Positions 6,764-14,805 of a DNA stretch of 18,284 bases are shown here, one piece after another (the stretch's first letter is position 1; the number at the start of each line of letters is the position of its first letter). The notes beneath the pieces are model-generated. The model saw only the letters and a program-made list of their open reading frames with translations, made no database searches and was not told the origin of the DNA. Source of the stretch: Candidatus Gerdarchaeota archaeon (GTDB taxonomy: Archaea > Asgardarchaeota > Heimdallarchaeia > JABLTI01); NCBI GenBank assembly GCA_016840905.1, contig JAEORM010000163.1, positions 1-18,284 of the forward strand. The letters run 5' to 3'. The translations under genes were made by a program, and so were the position numbers.

Positions 6764-8314
6764 TTACCCAAACCACGTTTGAAACATTTGTTTTAATAAT
6801 TCAATTGGTAATGGTAGACATAGGAACCCAATTACATATCCAATAGAAATGTAGACGTATTTTGACCAATGAACTTTTGAAACATCATCTATTGAACCTG
6901 GATGTTGCATGAAACTCATTACCAATACCAGAAAGCCAAAAATTCTTGTAAAGGGATTAACTACAAGCAATAATGATATTACTAATGAAACAATCCTATG
7001 TGCAGTTCCACCAAAAACAGCTCTTGCAGTGTGTCCACCATCTAATTGTGAAGCTGGCATGAGATTTAAACCTGTAATTAGCAATCCAACATATCCAGCA
7101 AACATCATTGGATGCATAGCAATAGTTTGCATTGTTGGATCAAAGTATGGAACTATTCGTAACCATTGTCCTATTATAATCATGAAATTCATGAAAAAGA
7201 CTGTTGGTATTTGAGTGGGATCATAATCCAGTAAATCAGGATTTATATCCACTACATAAGTCATTTTTAATCCTACAAGAAATACAGGAATTGTTACTAG
7301 AAATCCTGCAACAGGTCCTGCTATACCAATATCAAAGAGATCATCTCTTGTGGCAAATGGTTCTTTTTGTCTTATCAATGCACCAAAAGTCCCTAATGTT
7401 TGAAATCCTGGTATAGGTGGTACAGGAATAAAATAGGGTAATGAAGCATCTAATTTCTTCATCCTCGAAATTGAATAATGTCCTAATTCATGGGTACCAA
7501 GGATAGCGATCAATGAAAAGGTAAAAAGAAAAACATCTAAAGCTGGTCTTCCTTGAAAGAAATATGAGTCATAAATATTTTTTGCATATTGCCAACCTGC
7601 AATAGCAACAGTTACAATTGTAGCTACTAATAAGGCAAGATTTAAGGCGATATTCTTAAATTTATATCTATCTTTAGTAGCTTCTGGTTCCCAATAGAAA
7701 AATCTTAGAACGATATCCTTTATTCCTGGATTAACTTGTTCATTACGAATTATCATTTTGAGATTCCTATCATTCATAAGAGAGTCTTTTCTAAGTTTAG
7801 AAAACGTTAAATTAACATCTGCAGGACGATCTACTAAAAATACTGGCCCTGCTTCACTATTGTGTCCTTCTTTTACTTTTACATATTTATTAATGGTTAC
7901 TTCTAACTCATCAAAAGTAAGCTCAACAGCTTTGAACTGCTTGTCTTTTGGTGAGTATACTGCTAATCTCTGGGTTACATCTTTTTGAATTTCAATTGCA
8001 GGTGTTTTTTTCAAAACTTCTAAACCTTTATTTGTTAAGGGACTACCACAAATCCCACAATTATCACCAGATGTGGTACCACCACACCTCCAACATCGAA
8101 CATTTGTAGCTGGTTCTGAACGGCTAAAAATCTCTGATCTAATTTCTTCACTTAAGGGGGCATGACAATTAGCACAATATTCTCTTTGACTTTGATATTT
8201 AATATCTGCTCCACAATGCCAACAAAAGGTTATATCACTGTCTTTTACTGAGCCTGTAATTTCTTCCTTTTTATTTTCGTTTGCAGCAGATTCATCATTA
8301 TTTTCCTGTGGCAC
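6764..8314 (-). CDS. Site-2-type membrane metalloprotease (M50) with two N-terminal zinc ribbons
   Basis: A 516-residue intramembrane zinc protease. Two zinc ribbons come first (C31, C34, C47, C50; then C74, C77, C86, C89), followed by a soluble region with a conserved FYWEPE patch near 206-211. The membrane domain starts near 222. Catalytic motifs are complete: HELGH at 275-279 and N417-LMP with LDGG at 424-427, supplying the third zinc ligand. M50 proteases cleave membrane-spanning substrates, often to release regulators. The ribbons may recruit substrates or partners, which is inference. The start is GTG at 8314, supported by GAGGGA at 8320-8325; CTTTATATGA (8361-8370) is a likely own TATA box. 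It is a paralog of the next gene upstream on the same strand (8397-9953), with the same architecture throughout. Confidence 0.93.
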   Translation of the reverse strand: MPQENNDESAANENKKEEITGSVKDSDITFCWHCGADIKYQSQREYCANCHAPLSEEIRSEIFSRSEPATNVRCWRCGGTTSGDNCGICGSPLTNKGLEVLKKTPAIEIQKDVTQRLAVYSPKDKQFKAVELTFDELEVTINKYVKVKEGHNSEAGPVFLVDRPADVNLTFSKLRKDSLMNDRNLKMIIRNEQVNPGIKDIVLRFFYWEPEATKDRYKFKNIALNLALLVATIVTVAIAGWQYAKNIYDSYFFQGRPALDVFLFTFSLIAILGTHELGHYSISRMKKLDASLPYFIPVPPIPGFQTLGTFGALIRQKEPFATRDDLFDIGIAGPVAGFLVTIPVFLVGLKMTYVVDINPDLLDYDPTQIPTVFFMNFMIIIGQWLRIVPYFDPTMQTIAMHPMMFAGYVGLLITGLNLMPASQLDGGHTARAVFGGTAHRIVSLVISLLLVVNPFTRIFGFLVLVMSFMQHPGSIDDVSKVHWSKYVYISIGYVIGFLCLPLPIELLKQMFQTWFG

Positions 8315-8360
8315 AACTATCCCTCTGACATACAGCTTGTACGTACTATCGGATTAACAA

Positions 8361-8370
8361 TCATATAAAG
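8361..8370 (-). promoter_or_regulatory. TATA box for the 6764-8314 protease gene
   Basis: CTTTATATGA on the minus strand lies about 50 nt before the GTG start and would start transcription near 8339. The perfect 8-bp palindrome GTACGTAC (8339-8346) sits at that predicted start site and may be a small operator. The promoter suggests the two proteases are not strictly one operon. Confidence 0.45.
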
Positions 8371-8396
8371 ACTATCATTTACTTGGTAAATATTTT

Positions 8397-9953
8397 CTAC
8401 AAGAAAAATATAGAAATTGGCAGCGGTAAACAGCAAATAGCAATAATTATTGCCAATACTTCAAGAAGATACTTAGACCAGTGAGCTGGCGAAACTTCAT
8501 TTGTGACTGGTGTTTTATAACTGGTAGTTGGTATAAACATTATCAAAATTCCCAATAACCAAGTATTATAATTGATCATCACTAACAAAGCTGATATGAA
8601 TGAAAATACCTTTGTTAATCTATCACTGAACAAACTACGAAACATGAATCCCCCATCTAAGATACCTCCCGGTAAAAAGTTTAATCCGTTTATAATTATA
8701 CCAACTAATGCTGCATTGGCTACTGGATGAAGGAATAAAAATTGCGTTTCAGGGTCGAATGTTGGAGCAATCCTAACAATTCCAGTAAACCATTCTAGGA
8801 ATTTTCCTACTAATAGGTAGGGATCAAATTTTGTTAATAGAGTAATTTCATCTTGAATTTCTGGTGTTAGTACTGTTTTATTTTCAATATATGGAAATGC
8901 TGAACCAACCAAAAAAAGTATTATTGATAATGTTAATCCAACAGCTGGTCCAATAAAAAATAAATCAAATAAATCGTTTCTTTTTTTCACAGGATCGGTA
9001 ACTCGAACAAATCCTCCAGCTGTCCCGAGCATAAAAAAACTCAATAAACCTGGGATTGGTGGTAAAGGTATAAAGTAAGGGTTCGTTAATGTTATTTTCT
9101 TTTTATTCTGCATTAATATGTGGCTTAACTCATGTGCTACTAAAATTACAATAAGAGTGACAGTATAAAGTGTGGTATCAATAATGACATTTTTACTTAT
9201 TGAGAACAGTCTAAAGACTTCTCGATAATAAAGCCATCCTGTGATGATTATTGTAGTTAATGACAATGCTGCTAGTGCTAATTTCCATTGGTTTTTATTG
9301 AAAGCAAACCTTTTACTTGTATCTTCAGGTTCCCAATAAAAAAACTGGATTAAAGCTAGATTTTCACTACTCACAGCTGATTTTGATTTCTTAATTAGCA
9401 ATCTTATATTATTTTTTATCAATAATTCATCCATTTCTAAGATGGTATACTGTGAATCATCTTTTGGTGTTTCAACAATTACTTCAGGACCATAATTGGT
9501 AACAACAGAATTCATTACTTTGAGATTTTTTCCTATTAATGTTAACAATTCAGAAAATAGTATATTTACTCTCACAAATTGTTTATCTTTAGGAGAATAA
9601 ATAACGATTTTTTCTTTCTCTACACTATCCTCTTCTTCAATATAACGAGGTCTTCTTTTTGCCTGAGAAATTAGTTCTAATCCGATTTTTGTCAGAGGAC
9701 TTCCACATATTCCACATACATCACCTGATGTTGTTCCCTGGCATCTCCAACACTTAAAGGATTCAGAACTATTAGTTCGATTCATAATTTCTTCTATATC
9801 TTTCTTTTTAAGGGGAGCTTTACATTCATCACACCAATCACTGTTGTGTAATTGAGCGTTACAAAACCAACAAGTCTTTCCCGTTAAATCATTGATTTTC
9901 TTCGAATCATTTGAATTGGCTTTTTTCCCTTCTGAATCCAATAAAGGCACCAC
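8397..9953 (-). CDS. Site-2-type membrane metalloprotease (M50), paralog with zinc ribbons
   Basis: A 518-residue intramembrane protease with the same plan as its neighbour at 6764-8314. It has zinc ribbons C28, C31, C41, C44 and C68, C71, C80, C83; a soluble linker containing YSPKDKQF (119-126) and FYWEPE (205-210), both shared with the paralog; and then a membrane domain. Catalytic motifs are intact: HELSH at 274-278, and N425-FLP with LDGG at 432-435. The membrane region and linker have drifted clearly from the paralog, so this is an old duplication with probable division of substrates. The second ribbon is the best conserved part. The start is GTG at 9953, immediately followed by a second GTG; no good ribosome binding site is seen. 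TATA-like CTTATAAG (10008-10015) lies upstream. The protein is expected in the cytoplasmic membrane with cytosolic ribbons. Confidence 0.93.
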   Translation of the reverse strand: MVPLLDSEGKKANSNDSKKINDLTGKTCWFCNAQLHNSDWCDECKAPLKKKDIEEIMNRTNSSESFKCWRCQGTTSGDVCGICGSPLTKIGLELISQAKRRPRYIEEEDSVEKEKIVIYSPKDKQFVRVNILFSELLTLIGKNLKVMNSVVTNYGPEVIVETPKDDSQYTILEMDELLIKNNIRLLIKKSKSAVSSENLALIQFFYWEPEDTSKRFAFNKNQWKLALAALSLTTIIITGWLYYREVFRLFSISKNVIIDTTLYTVTLIVILVAHELSHILMQNKKKITLTNPYFIPLPPIPGLLSFFMLGTAGGFVRVTDPVKKRNDLFDLFFIGPAVGLTLSIILFLVGSAFPYIENKTVLTPEIQDEITLLTKFDPYLLVGKFLEWFTGIVRIAPTFDPETQFLFLHPVANAALVGIIINGLNFLPGGILDGGFMFRSLFSDRLTKVFSFISALLVMINYNTWLLGILIMFIPTTSYKTPVTNEVSPAHWSKYLLEVLAIIIAICCLPLPISIFFL

Positions 9954-10007
9954 TTTGAAAGCAAAATTTGCATTAAATCCATAATTCGGGTGAGGATTTT
10001 TAAGGTT

Positions 10008-10015
10008 CTTATAAG
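10008..10015 (-). promoter_or_regulatory. TATA box for the 8397-9953 protease gene
   Basis: The symmetrical CTTATAAG lies 55-62 nt upstream of the GTG start at 9953 in the divergent 196-bp gap. The predicted transcript would begin near 9985. Because the octamer is palindromic it reads the same on the plus strand, but the plus-strand gene has a better placed box at 10106. Confidence 0.45.
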
Positions 10016-10105
10016 ACTACATTTAATTTTGGAGTGATTTTTGAAGAAAATAGTTTGAATACATTTAGTAAAATCTATAAAACCTTTACAATTAGAAATT
10101 ATTTG

Positions 10106-10142
10106 TTTATAATAAATTAAATATTAAGTAACATATCTGGTG
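10106..10142 (+). promoter_or_regulatory. TATA box and ribosome binding site of the acetyltransferase gene
   Basis: TTTATAATA (10106-10114) would start transcription near 10137. GGTG (10139-10142) lies 7 nt before the ATG at 10150, so the leader is short but carries a ribosome binding site. Confidence 0.5.
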
Positions 10143-10149
10143 TAGTTGA

Positions 10150-10629
10150 ATGACTAACTTTCGAATAAGACGTTTTAATCCTGAAACAGATATTGATCAA
10201 GTACAAACTATCAATAGAACTTGTCTCCCCGAAAATTACCCGCGATTTTTCTTCACTGAAATCTATGAAAAATTCCCAGAAGGTTTTAATGTTGCAGTTA
10301 TAGAAGAAAATGGTGAGATTGCGGGGTATGAAATGACCCGAATAGAAAAGGGTTTATCAAATTTCGGTTATGGTATCTGTAAAAAAGGGCATATAATTTC
10401 AATAGCTGTCTTACCACAATATCGTCGCTTGGGTATAGCTAAAGAACTCATGAATGCTGCTAATGAATCTTTACGTCTTCGTGATGTAAAAGAAGTTTAT
10501 TTAGAAGTACGTGAATCAAATAATAAAGCAATAAACCTTTATCACCAATTAGGTTATACCACCCAAAAAATCTCCAAAAGATACTATAGTGATGGAGAAT
10601 CAGCTTTTATTATGATAACAAAAATCTAA
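10150..10629 (+). CDS. rimI: Archaeal N-alpha-acetyltransferase (Ard1/NatA-like, RimI family)
   Basis: A 159-residue GNAT acetyltransferase. It transfers acetyl groups from acetyl-CoA to protein N-termini; archaeal members such as Sulfolobus Ard1 act on exposed Ser, Ala, Thr or Met. Visible signatures are LPENYPRFFF (26-35), characteristic of the archaeal Ard1 group; the acetyl-CoA motif SIAVLPQYRRLGIA (84-97) with the R-R-x-G-x-A pyrophosphate loop; YLEVR with SNNKAINLYHQLGY (117-136); and YYSDGE (145-150). The length is normal. The protein is cytosolic. The start is ATG at 10150, set by GGTG at 10139-10142. It converges with the thermosome gene across a strong hairpin. Ribosomal-protein-specific RimI activity is also possible, but the family call is firm. 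Confidence 0.92.
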   Translation: MTNFRIRRFNPETDIDQVQTINRTCLPENYPRFFFTEIYEKFPEGFNVAVIEENGEIAGYEMTRIEKGLSNFGYGICKKGHIISIAVLPQYRRLGIAKELMNAANESLRLRDVKEVYLEVRESNNKAINLYHQLGYTTQKISKRYYSDGESAFIMITKI

Positions 10630-10642
10630 CCCCATAGTATTA

Positions 10643-10686
10643 TTTTCAAATTTCTTTGCTATTATGAAATAAAAGCAATTTGAAAA
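10643..10686. terminator. Long hairpin between the acetyltransferase and thermosome genes
   Basis: TTTTCAAATTTCTTT (10643-10657) pairs with AAAGCAATTTGAAAA (10672-10686): 14 of 15 positions match, with one T-C mismatch and a 14-nt loop. It lies in the 100-bp gap between convergent genes. T-rich runs follow on the minus strand after the thermosome stop (about 10690-10725), so thermosome transcripts probably end in these and the hairpin, while plus-strand transcripts meet the hairpin directly. It probably serves both genes. Confidence 0.55.
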
Positions 10687-10729
10687 AATAAGAAAAATTG
10701 TTTTTTAAAAAGAAAAGAAAAAGTATGGA

Positions 10730-12376
10730 TTAATAATCGTCCATACCTTCTGGCATACCACCAGGCATTCCACCACCAGGGGCACCACCAGATGCTCTAG
10801 CTGCGATGATATCATCAATTCGTAAAATCATTTGAGCTGCTTCACTTGCTGATGAAATTGCTTGTCGAGCTACGCTTATTGGTTCGAAGACTTTTAGTTT
10901 AACCATATCTGTTGGTTTGCCGGTAATTAAATCAACTCCAGCATTATCTTTGCCTTTGTCATGTTCAGCTCTAAGAGCAACTAAAACATCTATAGGATCA
11001 AGACCAGCATTTTCAGCTAAACTTCTAGGAATAATTTCTAAAGCCTCAGCAAATTTCTCAACTGCTAATTGTTCTCTACCTGCTAGGGTATTAGCAAATT
11101 CTCGTAATTTTCTTGATAAGAAAATTTCTGGAGCACCACCACCAGGTACGACAAGGTTATCTTGAATGATGTTTCTGATAACACAGAGTGCATCATGAAT
11201 TGATCTGTCAGCTTCATCTACAATTAAATCGCTGCCACCTCTAATCAAAATACTTACACTCTTTGGATTTGGACAGCCTTCAATGAAAACAAAATCATCG
11301 TCACCGATTTTTCGTTCTTCAACGATTTTAGCTTCACCTAAATCACTTGATTCAATACCATCAATTCTGGTTATTATGCTAGCACCAGTAGCCATAGCAA
11401 GTTTTTCTAAATCACTCTTTTTAATTCTGCGAACTGCTAGAATACCCTTCTTAGCTAGGAAGTGTTGAGCTAGGTCATCGATTCCTTTTTGAGAGAGGAT
11501 AACATTTGCACCAGAAGCGGTTACTTTTTTGACCATATCTTCGATCATTGTTTGCTCTTGATCCAAGAAGGATTTCATTTGCTCTGGATTAGTAATGTTA
11601 ATTTTAGCATCAAATTCGGTTTTAGTAACTTCAATAGCTGCATCAAGAAGCAAGATTTTAGCATTATCAATTTTCTTTGGCATACCAGAATGAACAACAC
11701 TTTTGTCAAGAATGATTCCTTTGATCAATTCGGTTTCCTTAATTGATTCGCCCTTTTTCTTCTCGATTTTAACATTTTCAATATCGCAAACTCTTTTGCC
11801 TTTTTCTTCGACGGTAACAGCTAATGCTGCATCGATTACTAGGTCAGCTAGATAATCACTATATCCTGAAATAACTTTGCTGCTCATAGAAGTTTGAACA
11901 CCTTGTTTGAGCATCTCTCGATCATTTAAATCGACTTTAATAGCTAATTTATCTAATGAACTAAGAGCTTTTTCAGTTGCTTTTCTGTAACCTTCAACAA
12001 TAATGCTTGCGTGGACATCTTGAGAAAGAAGTTCTTCAGCTTGTTTCAATAATTCGCCAGCAATAATCACAACAGTAGTAGTTCCATCACCAACTTCATC
12101 GTCTTGTACTTTAGCTAATTCAACGACAAATTTAGCTGCGGGATGCTGAATCTCCATTTCTTTAAGAATGGTAGCTCCATCGTTAGTGATAACTACATCG
12201 CCGAAAGAATCAACTAACATTTTGTCTAATCCTTTTGGACCGAGTGCTGATCTGATTGCTTCAGCAATAACTTTCGCTGCAGCAATATTATTTGCTTGGG
12301 CACTCTTACCAGTTGTTCGTTCGGTACCTTCTCTGAGTAGGAGGACTTGTTGACCTCCAATATTTACTAAACTCAT
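10730..12376 (-). CDS. thsA: Thermosome (group II chaperonin) subunit
   Basis: A 548-residue, full-length CCT/thermosome subunit, the ATP-driven folding chamber of the archaeal cytosol. Nucleotide-binding and catalytic motifs are intact: [11 protein letters not shown] (46-56), NDGATI (65-70), GDGTTT (96-101) and GGGAPE (412-417). The built-in lid/apical region lies between about 215 and 365. The tail (530-548) is the Gly-Met-rich repeat typical of thermosomes, with GGGMPGGMP. No frameshift or missing residue was found. The ATG at 12376 is fixed by AGGTGA at 12386-12391, with a minus-strand GATATAAAAA TATA box at 12425-12434. An inverted repeat just upstream of that box suggests regulation, fitting a heat-inducible chaperone. 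Only one subunit is in the window; archaea often carry one to three paralogs, so the alpha designation is a guess. Confidence 0.97.
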   Translation of the reverse strand: MSLVNIGGQQVLLLREGTERTTGKSAQANNIAAAKVIAEAIRSALGPKGLDKMLVDSFGDVVITNDGATILKEMEIQHPAAKFVVELAKVQDDEVGDGTTTVVIIAGELLKQAEELLSQDVHASIIVEGYRKATEKALSSLDKLAIKVDLNDREMLKQGVQTSMSSKVISGYSDYLADLVIDAALAVTVEEKGKRVCDIENVKIEKKKGESIKETELIKGIILDKSVVHSGMPKKIDNAKILLLDAAIEVTKTEFDAKINITNPEQMKSFLDQEQTMIEDMVKKVTASGANVILSQKGIDDLAQHFLAKKGILAVRRIKKSDLEKLAMATGASIITRIDGIESSDLGEAKIVEERKIGDDDFVFIEGCPNPKSVSILIRGGSDLIVDEADRSIHDALCVIRNIIQDNLVVPGGGAPEIFLSRKLREFANTLAGREQLAVEKFAEALEIIPRSLAENAGLDPIDVLVALRAEHDKGKDNAGVDLITGKPTDMVKLKVFEPISVARQAISSASEAAQMILRIDDIIAARASGGAPGGGMPGGMPEGMDDY

Positions 12377-12385
12377 TTTACAATA

Positions 12386-12458
12386 TCACCTGTATGATTT
12401 TCTTTAAATTCAACTAGTTGTTGTTTTTTATATCAAAATGCTCGTCTTGAGCAATTTT
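12386..12458 (-). promoter_or_regulatory. Thermosome promoter: RBS, TATA box and upstream inverted repeat
   Basis: On the minus strand, AGGTGA (12386-12391) is the ribosome binding site and GATATAAAAA (12425-12434) the TATA box. Directly upstream, AAAATGCTC (12435-12443) and GAGCAATTTT (12449-12458) form a near-perfect inverted repeat around GTCTT with one unpaired base. An element abutting the TATA box and BRE region is well placed for a heat-shock regulator or other repressor or activator. Confidence 0.55.
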
Positions 12459-12618
12459 TCTGTGATTAGTATTGATATTTAAAGCTTTCCTATGAATTGG
12501 AATCTATATTTTGATAAATACCTCCAAATTCTTTTTACTTTGAATTCTTCATTCTCTCCACTAATTCACCTAGTTGAAAATTTTTATGAACCTAAAAATG
12601 TATTAGTACTTGACTTAA

Positions 12619-13623
12619 ATGTTAGTACCAAATAATCTGGAAAAATCACGAACTAACTTTGTTCGTATGTGTGGAGAATTAGCTTGCCTTTTAGAGGTTA
12701 GTGCTACCCCTAAACCAGGGAATGTTCATCGCTTTAGTGATTTTGAGGATTTAAGGTATGAGGATTTTCTTGGATCAGCAGTTTCTTTAGGTTATTTTGT
12801 TGAACAATTAGCTTTGAAAGGATTACTTCTTGCAGAAAATAAAATTTCATGGCAAGAAATTGAACTTGGAAAAACTATAAAGGATGCTATTAGTTACAGC
12901 AATCAATTTCACATGCATGGAAATACTAACCTGGGAATCATTCTACTTTTATGCCCTCTCAGTGTTGCTGCTGGTTTAAGTTTTAAAAATGATGATTTAT
13001 TTTGTAATCTTGCAGCACTTCGAGCTAATGTCCTTAAAGTTATGGATCATACAACTGTTGAAGATGCTATTCTTGTTTCCGATGGGATTAGCTCCATTTC
13101 TCCAGGTGGTCTTGGAAAAGTAGATGAATATGATGTAACTGATACTAAATATGCTGAGGAATTAACTTCAAATAATATCAATTTAATTCAATTAATGACC
13201 TATTGTAAAGAACGTGATAATATTTGTTTTGAGCTTTCACAAGGTTATCCTATTTCATTTGATACTGGTTTGGATATTTTACTGCAAACCTTGAAAGTTA
13301 CTCATGATATCAATTTAGCAATAATTAATAGTTATATTAGTATCCTAGCTAAATATCCTGATACTTTGATTAGTAGAAAATATGGCAAGGAAAAAGCTAA
13401 AGAGATTTCTTCCCAAGCCATGAACATAATTCGATTGGGGGGAGCTTTATCTCTTGAAGGTCGTCGTGAACTTGAAGGATTAGATATTGAACTCAGGGAG
13501 GAGGATGAAAAAGTTAATCCTGGAACAACCGCAGATATTGTTGCTGCTTCAATTTTCATTTATTTATTACTTGGTGGTAAATTCTGGCAAGTGCCTTCTT
13601 TTGAAAGAGGTGTAGTAAAATAA
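12619..13623 (+). CDS. CitG/MdcB-like triphosphoribosyl-dephospho-CoA synthase family protein
   Basis: A 334-residue protein of the CitG/MdcB family. The named members join ATP and dephospho-CoA to make the triphosphoribosyl precursor of the citrate lyase or malonate decarboxylase prosthetic group. Hallmarks present: ATPKPGNVHR (29-38), GNTNLGIILLLCPLS (101-115) and NPGTTADIVAAS (300-311). It is somewhat longer than bacterial CitG, with an insert around residues 160-200. No citrate lyase or malonate decarboxylase gene is nearby, and archaeal members are often found without these, so the true substrate may differ. The ATG at 12619 has no clear ribosome binding site; a weak TATA-like TTTTTATG near 12580 would give a very short or leaderless transcript. 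The protein is cytosolic. The family call is firm, the reaction is not. Confidence 0.85.
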   Translation: MLVPNNLEKSRTNFVRMCGELACLLEVSATPKPGNVHRFSDFEDLRYEDFLGSAVSLGYFVEQLALKGLLLAENKISWQEIELGKTIKDAISYSNQFHMHGNTNLGIILLLCPLSVAAGLSFKNDDLFCNLAALRANVLKVMDHTTVEDAILVSDGISSISPGGLGKVDEYDVTDTKYAEELTSNNINLIQLMTYCKERDNICFELSQGYPISFDTGLDILLQTLKVTHDINLAIINSYISILAKYPDTLISRKYGKEKAKEISSQAMNIIRLGGALSLEGRRELEGLDIELREEDEKVNPGTTADIVAASIFIYLLLGGKFWQVPSFERGVVK

Positions 13624-13756
13624 TTAGTCTCATTTTATTTTGATTATTTGTTATTTAGTGTCATATCGAAAATATTATTTTACCATATATTCCTATCAAA
13701 AACAAATAGTATAAATAATTACTTTAGGCAATATAAACAAAGGATGAACGATTAAA

Positions 13757-14680
13757 TTGAGCGAAGAAGAACAAAATAATTTTGATGATGTACAAAAAGA
13801 ATTGAGTTTTTACAAAAGCCAAACAAAAGTTTTACGAGAGAAAAATCGTGATTTAAGAAATGCACTATTACTAGCAGAATCCAAAAGTGGAACTGCAGTA
13901 CCACAAGAAACAACACAAGAAGCAGTATCTGATATTAGAAAAATAATTGCTGATTCTAAGAAACAAATTACTGAGAAATTAAGTCAGTTTAAGGAAACAA
14001 TTCATGATTCTAATGATGCAACAGCAAGTACTTCAGGCGCACCTGCTCCAGAAATTTCACAATCTACTCCCTCCATTGATGAATCTTCTTCTGCAAGTGC
14101 AACAGTAGATTCAGCTGAAGCTGAAACCTATAAAAGACAAGTTGAATATTTGAAGGAAGAAATAGATCGCTTAGAGGTTTTCTTAGAACAATCTGAAATG
14201 GTCAATAATAGATTACGTGACTTACTTACCAAGCATTCTATAGATGTATCTGAAATCAGTAAAGCAATTAATGAAGCATCTAAATCATCTGTTTCAGAGA
14301 AGGAAATTAAACAGCCAGTAGTTGCAACTGAGTCCGAGGAAAAAATCGAACCCGTAAAGCCAATAGCAGAACCAACACCACCTGTAGAGTCAAAGCCTGT
14401 AGTTGAGCAAAAAGAAGAATCAGTAGAGAAAAAATTAGATCCAGCACTAATAAAATTATTTGATGCTTTTCGTGAAAAATTAATTAGAAATCCAACTGCA
14501 GAAGAGATTAAGTTAGAAATTCTTAATTTCCGAGAACAATTAATGGAAATGATTCCACACTCAAGAGTTTTTTATGAGATGCAAGTTGAATATCGAAAAT
14601 GGAATAAAAACACTAGCTCAATTAATGCTTTAAGAGATGCCTTAAAAGAATGGGAAAAGACAATCGCTTTAACCTTGTAA
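13757..14680 (+). CDS. Coiled-coil protein with proline-rich linker, unknown function
   Basis: A 307-residue, strongly charged protein that I do not recognise. It has two predicted coiled coils, about 10-42 and 122-160, separated by a Ser/Thr/Ala/Pro-rich flexible stretch (about 84-120). A second Pro/Glu/Val-rich linker follows (about 180-225). A compact helical C-terminal domain (228-307) begins with DPALIKLFDAFREKL and carries the only aromatic-rich part (RVFYEMQVEYRKW, 270-282). There are no cysteines, signal peptide or membrane helices. The layout suggests a cytosolic scaffold or tether, with the C-terminal domain as the binding module. This is inference. The start is TTG at 13757 with GGATGA at 13742-13747, spacing 9 nt. 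It may be an Asgard- or lineage-specific protein. Confidence 0.75.
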   Translation: MSEEEQNNFDDVQKELSFYKSQTKVLREKNRDLRNALLLAESKSGTAVPQETTQEAVSDIRKIIADSKKQITEKLSQFKETIHDSNDATASTSGAPAPEISQSTPSIDESSSASATVDSAEAETYKRQVEYLKEEIDRLEVFLEQSEMVNNRLRDLLTKHSIDVSEISKAINEASKSSVSEKEIKQPVVATESEEKIEPVKPIAEPTPPVESKPVVEQKEESVEKKLDPALIKLFDAFREKLIRNPTAEEIKLEILNFREQLMEMIPHSRVFYEMQVEYRKWNKNTSSINALRDALKEWEKTIALTL

Positions 14681-14707
14681 GAATAACCGTTTTTCAGGTA
14701 TGAGATT

Positions 14708-14743
14708 AAAGGGGAGGGAGAAGAAGAAATGTTCCCTCCCTTT
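14708..14743. other. GC-rich hairpin after the coiled-coil gene
   Basis: GGGAGGGA (14712-14719) pairs with TCCCTCCC (14733-14740), extended by AAA with TTT after one bulged G. It lies 28 bp after the stop at 14680. It may be a transcription terminator or the first element of a structured RNA. No clean poly-T run follows on the plus strand. Confidence 0.45.
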
Positions 14744-14762
14744 CGGATGTAGTGGAGGACTG

Positions 14763-14781
14763 GTACCCAATTACTGGGTAC
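14763..14781. other. Hairpin GTACCC/GGGTAC
   Basis: GTACCC (14763-14768) and GGGTAC (14776-14781) form a perfect 6-bp stem with a 7-nt loop, extended by two pairs after a bulged G. It sits 19 nt after the previous hairpin and 7 nt before the tandem GAGGTGA. The two hairpins and the repeat together stand out sharply from AT-rich surroundings. Confidence 0.45.
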
Positions 14782-14788
14782 AGTTATC

Positions 14789-14802
14789 GAGGTGAGAGGT
14801 GA
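14789..14802. promoter_or_regulatory. Tandem GAGGTGA: double Shine-Dalgarno or, on the minus strand, double anti-Shine-Dalgarno
   Basis: Two exact, adjacent copies of GAGGTGA (14789-14795, 14796-14802) lie here. On the plus strand each is a full Shine-Dalgarno sequence, stronger than any in front of the large genes of this window. They precede an ATG at 14806 with spacings of 10 and 3 nt. On the minus strand the same bases read TCACCTC twice, the sequence of the 16S rRNA 3' end. A minus-strand TATA-like CTTTATAAT (14827-14835) would start an RNA close to 14805, placing the repeats at its 5' end. Neither reading can be settled here. Confidence 0.45.
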
Positions 14803-14805
14803 GGC

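Noticed and set aside
6909..7988. Plus-strand frames antisense to the 6764-8314 protease
   Set aside because: They mirror conserved protease codons, including the catalytic motifs, and lack ribosome binding sites.
10917..11746. Plus-strand frames antisense to the thermosome gene
   Set aside because: They are shadow frames of a highly conserved coding sequence and show no independent protein features.
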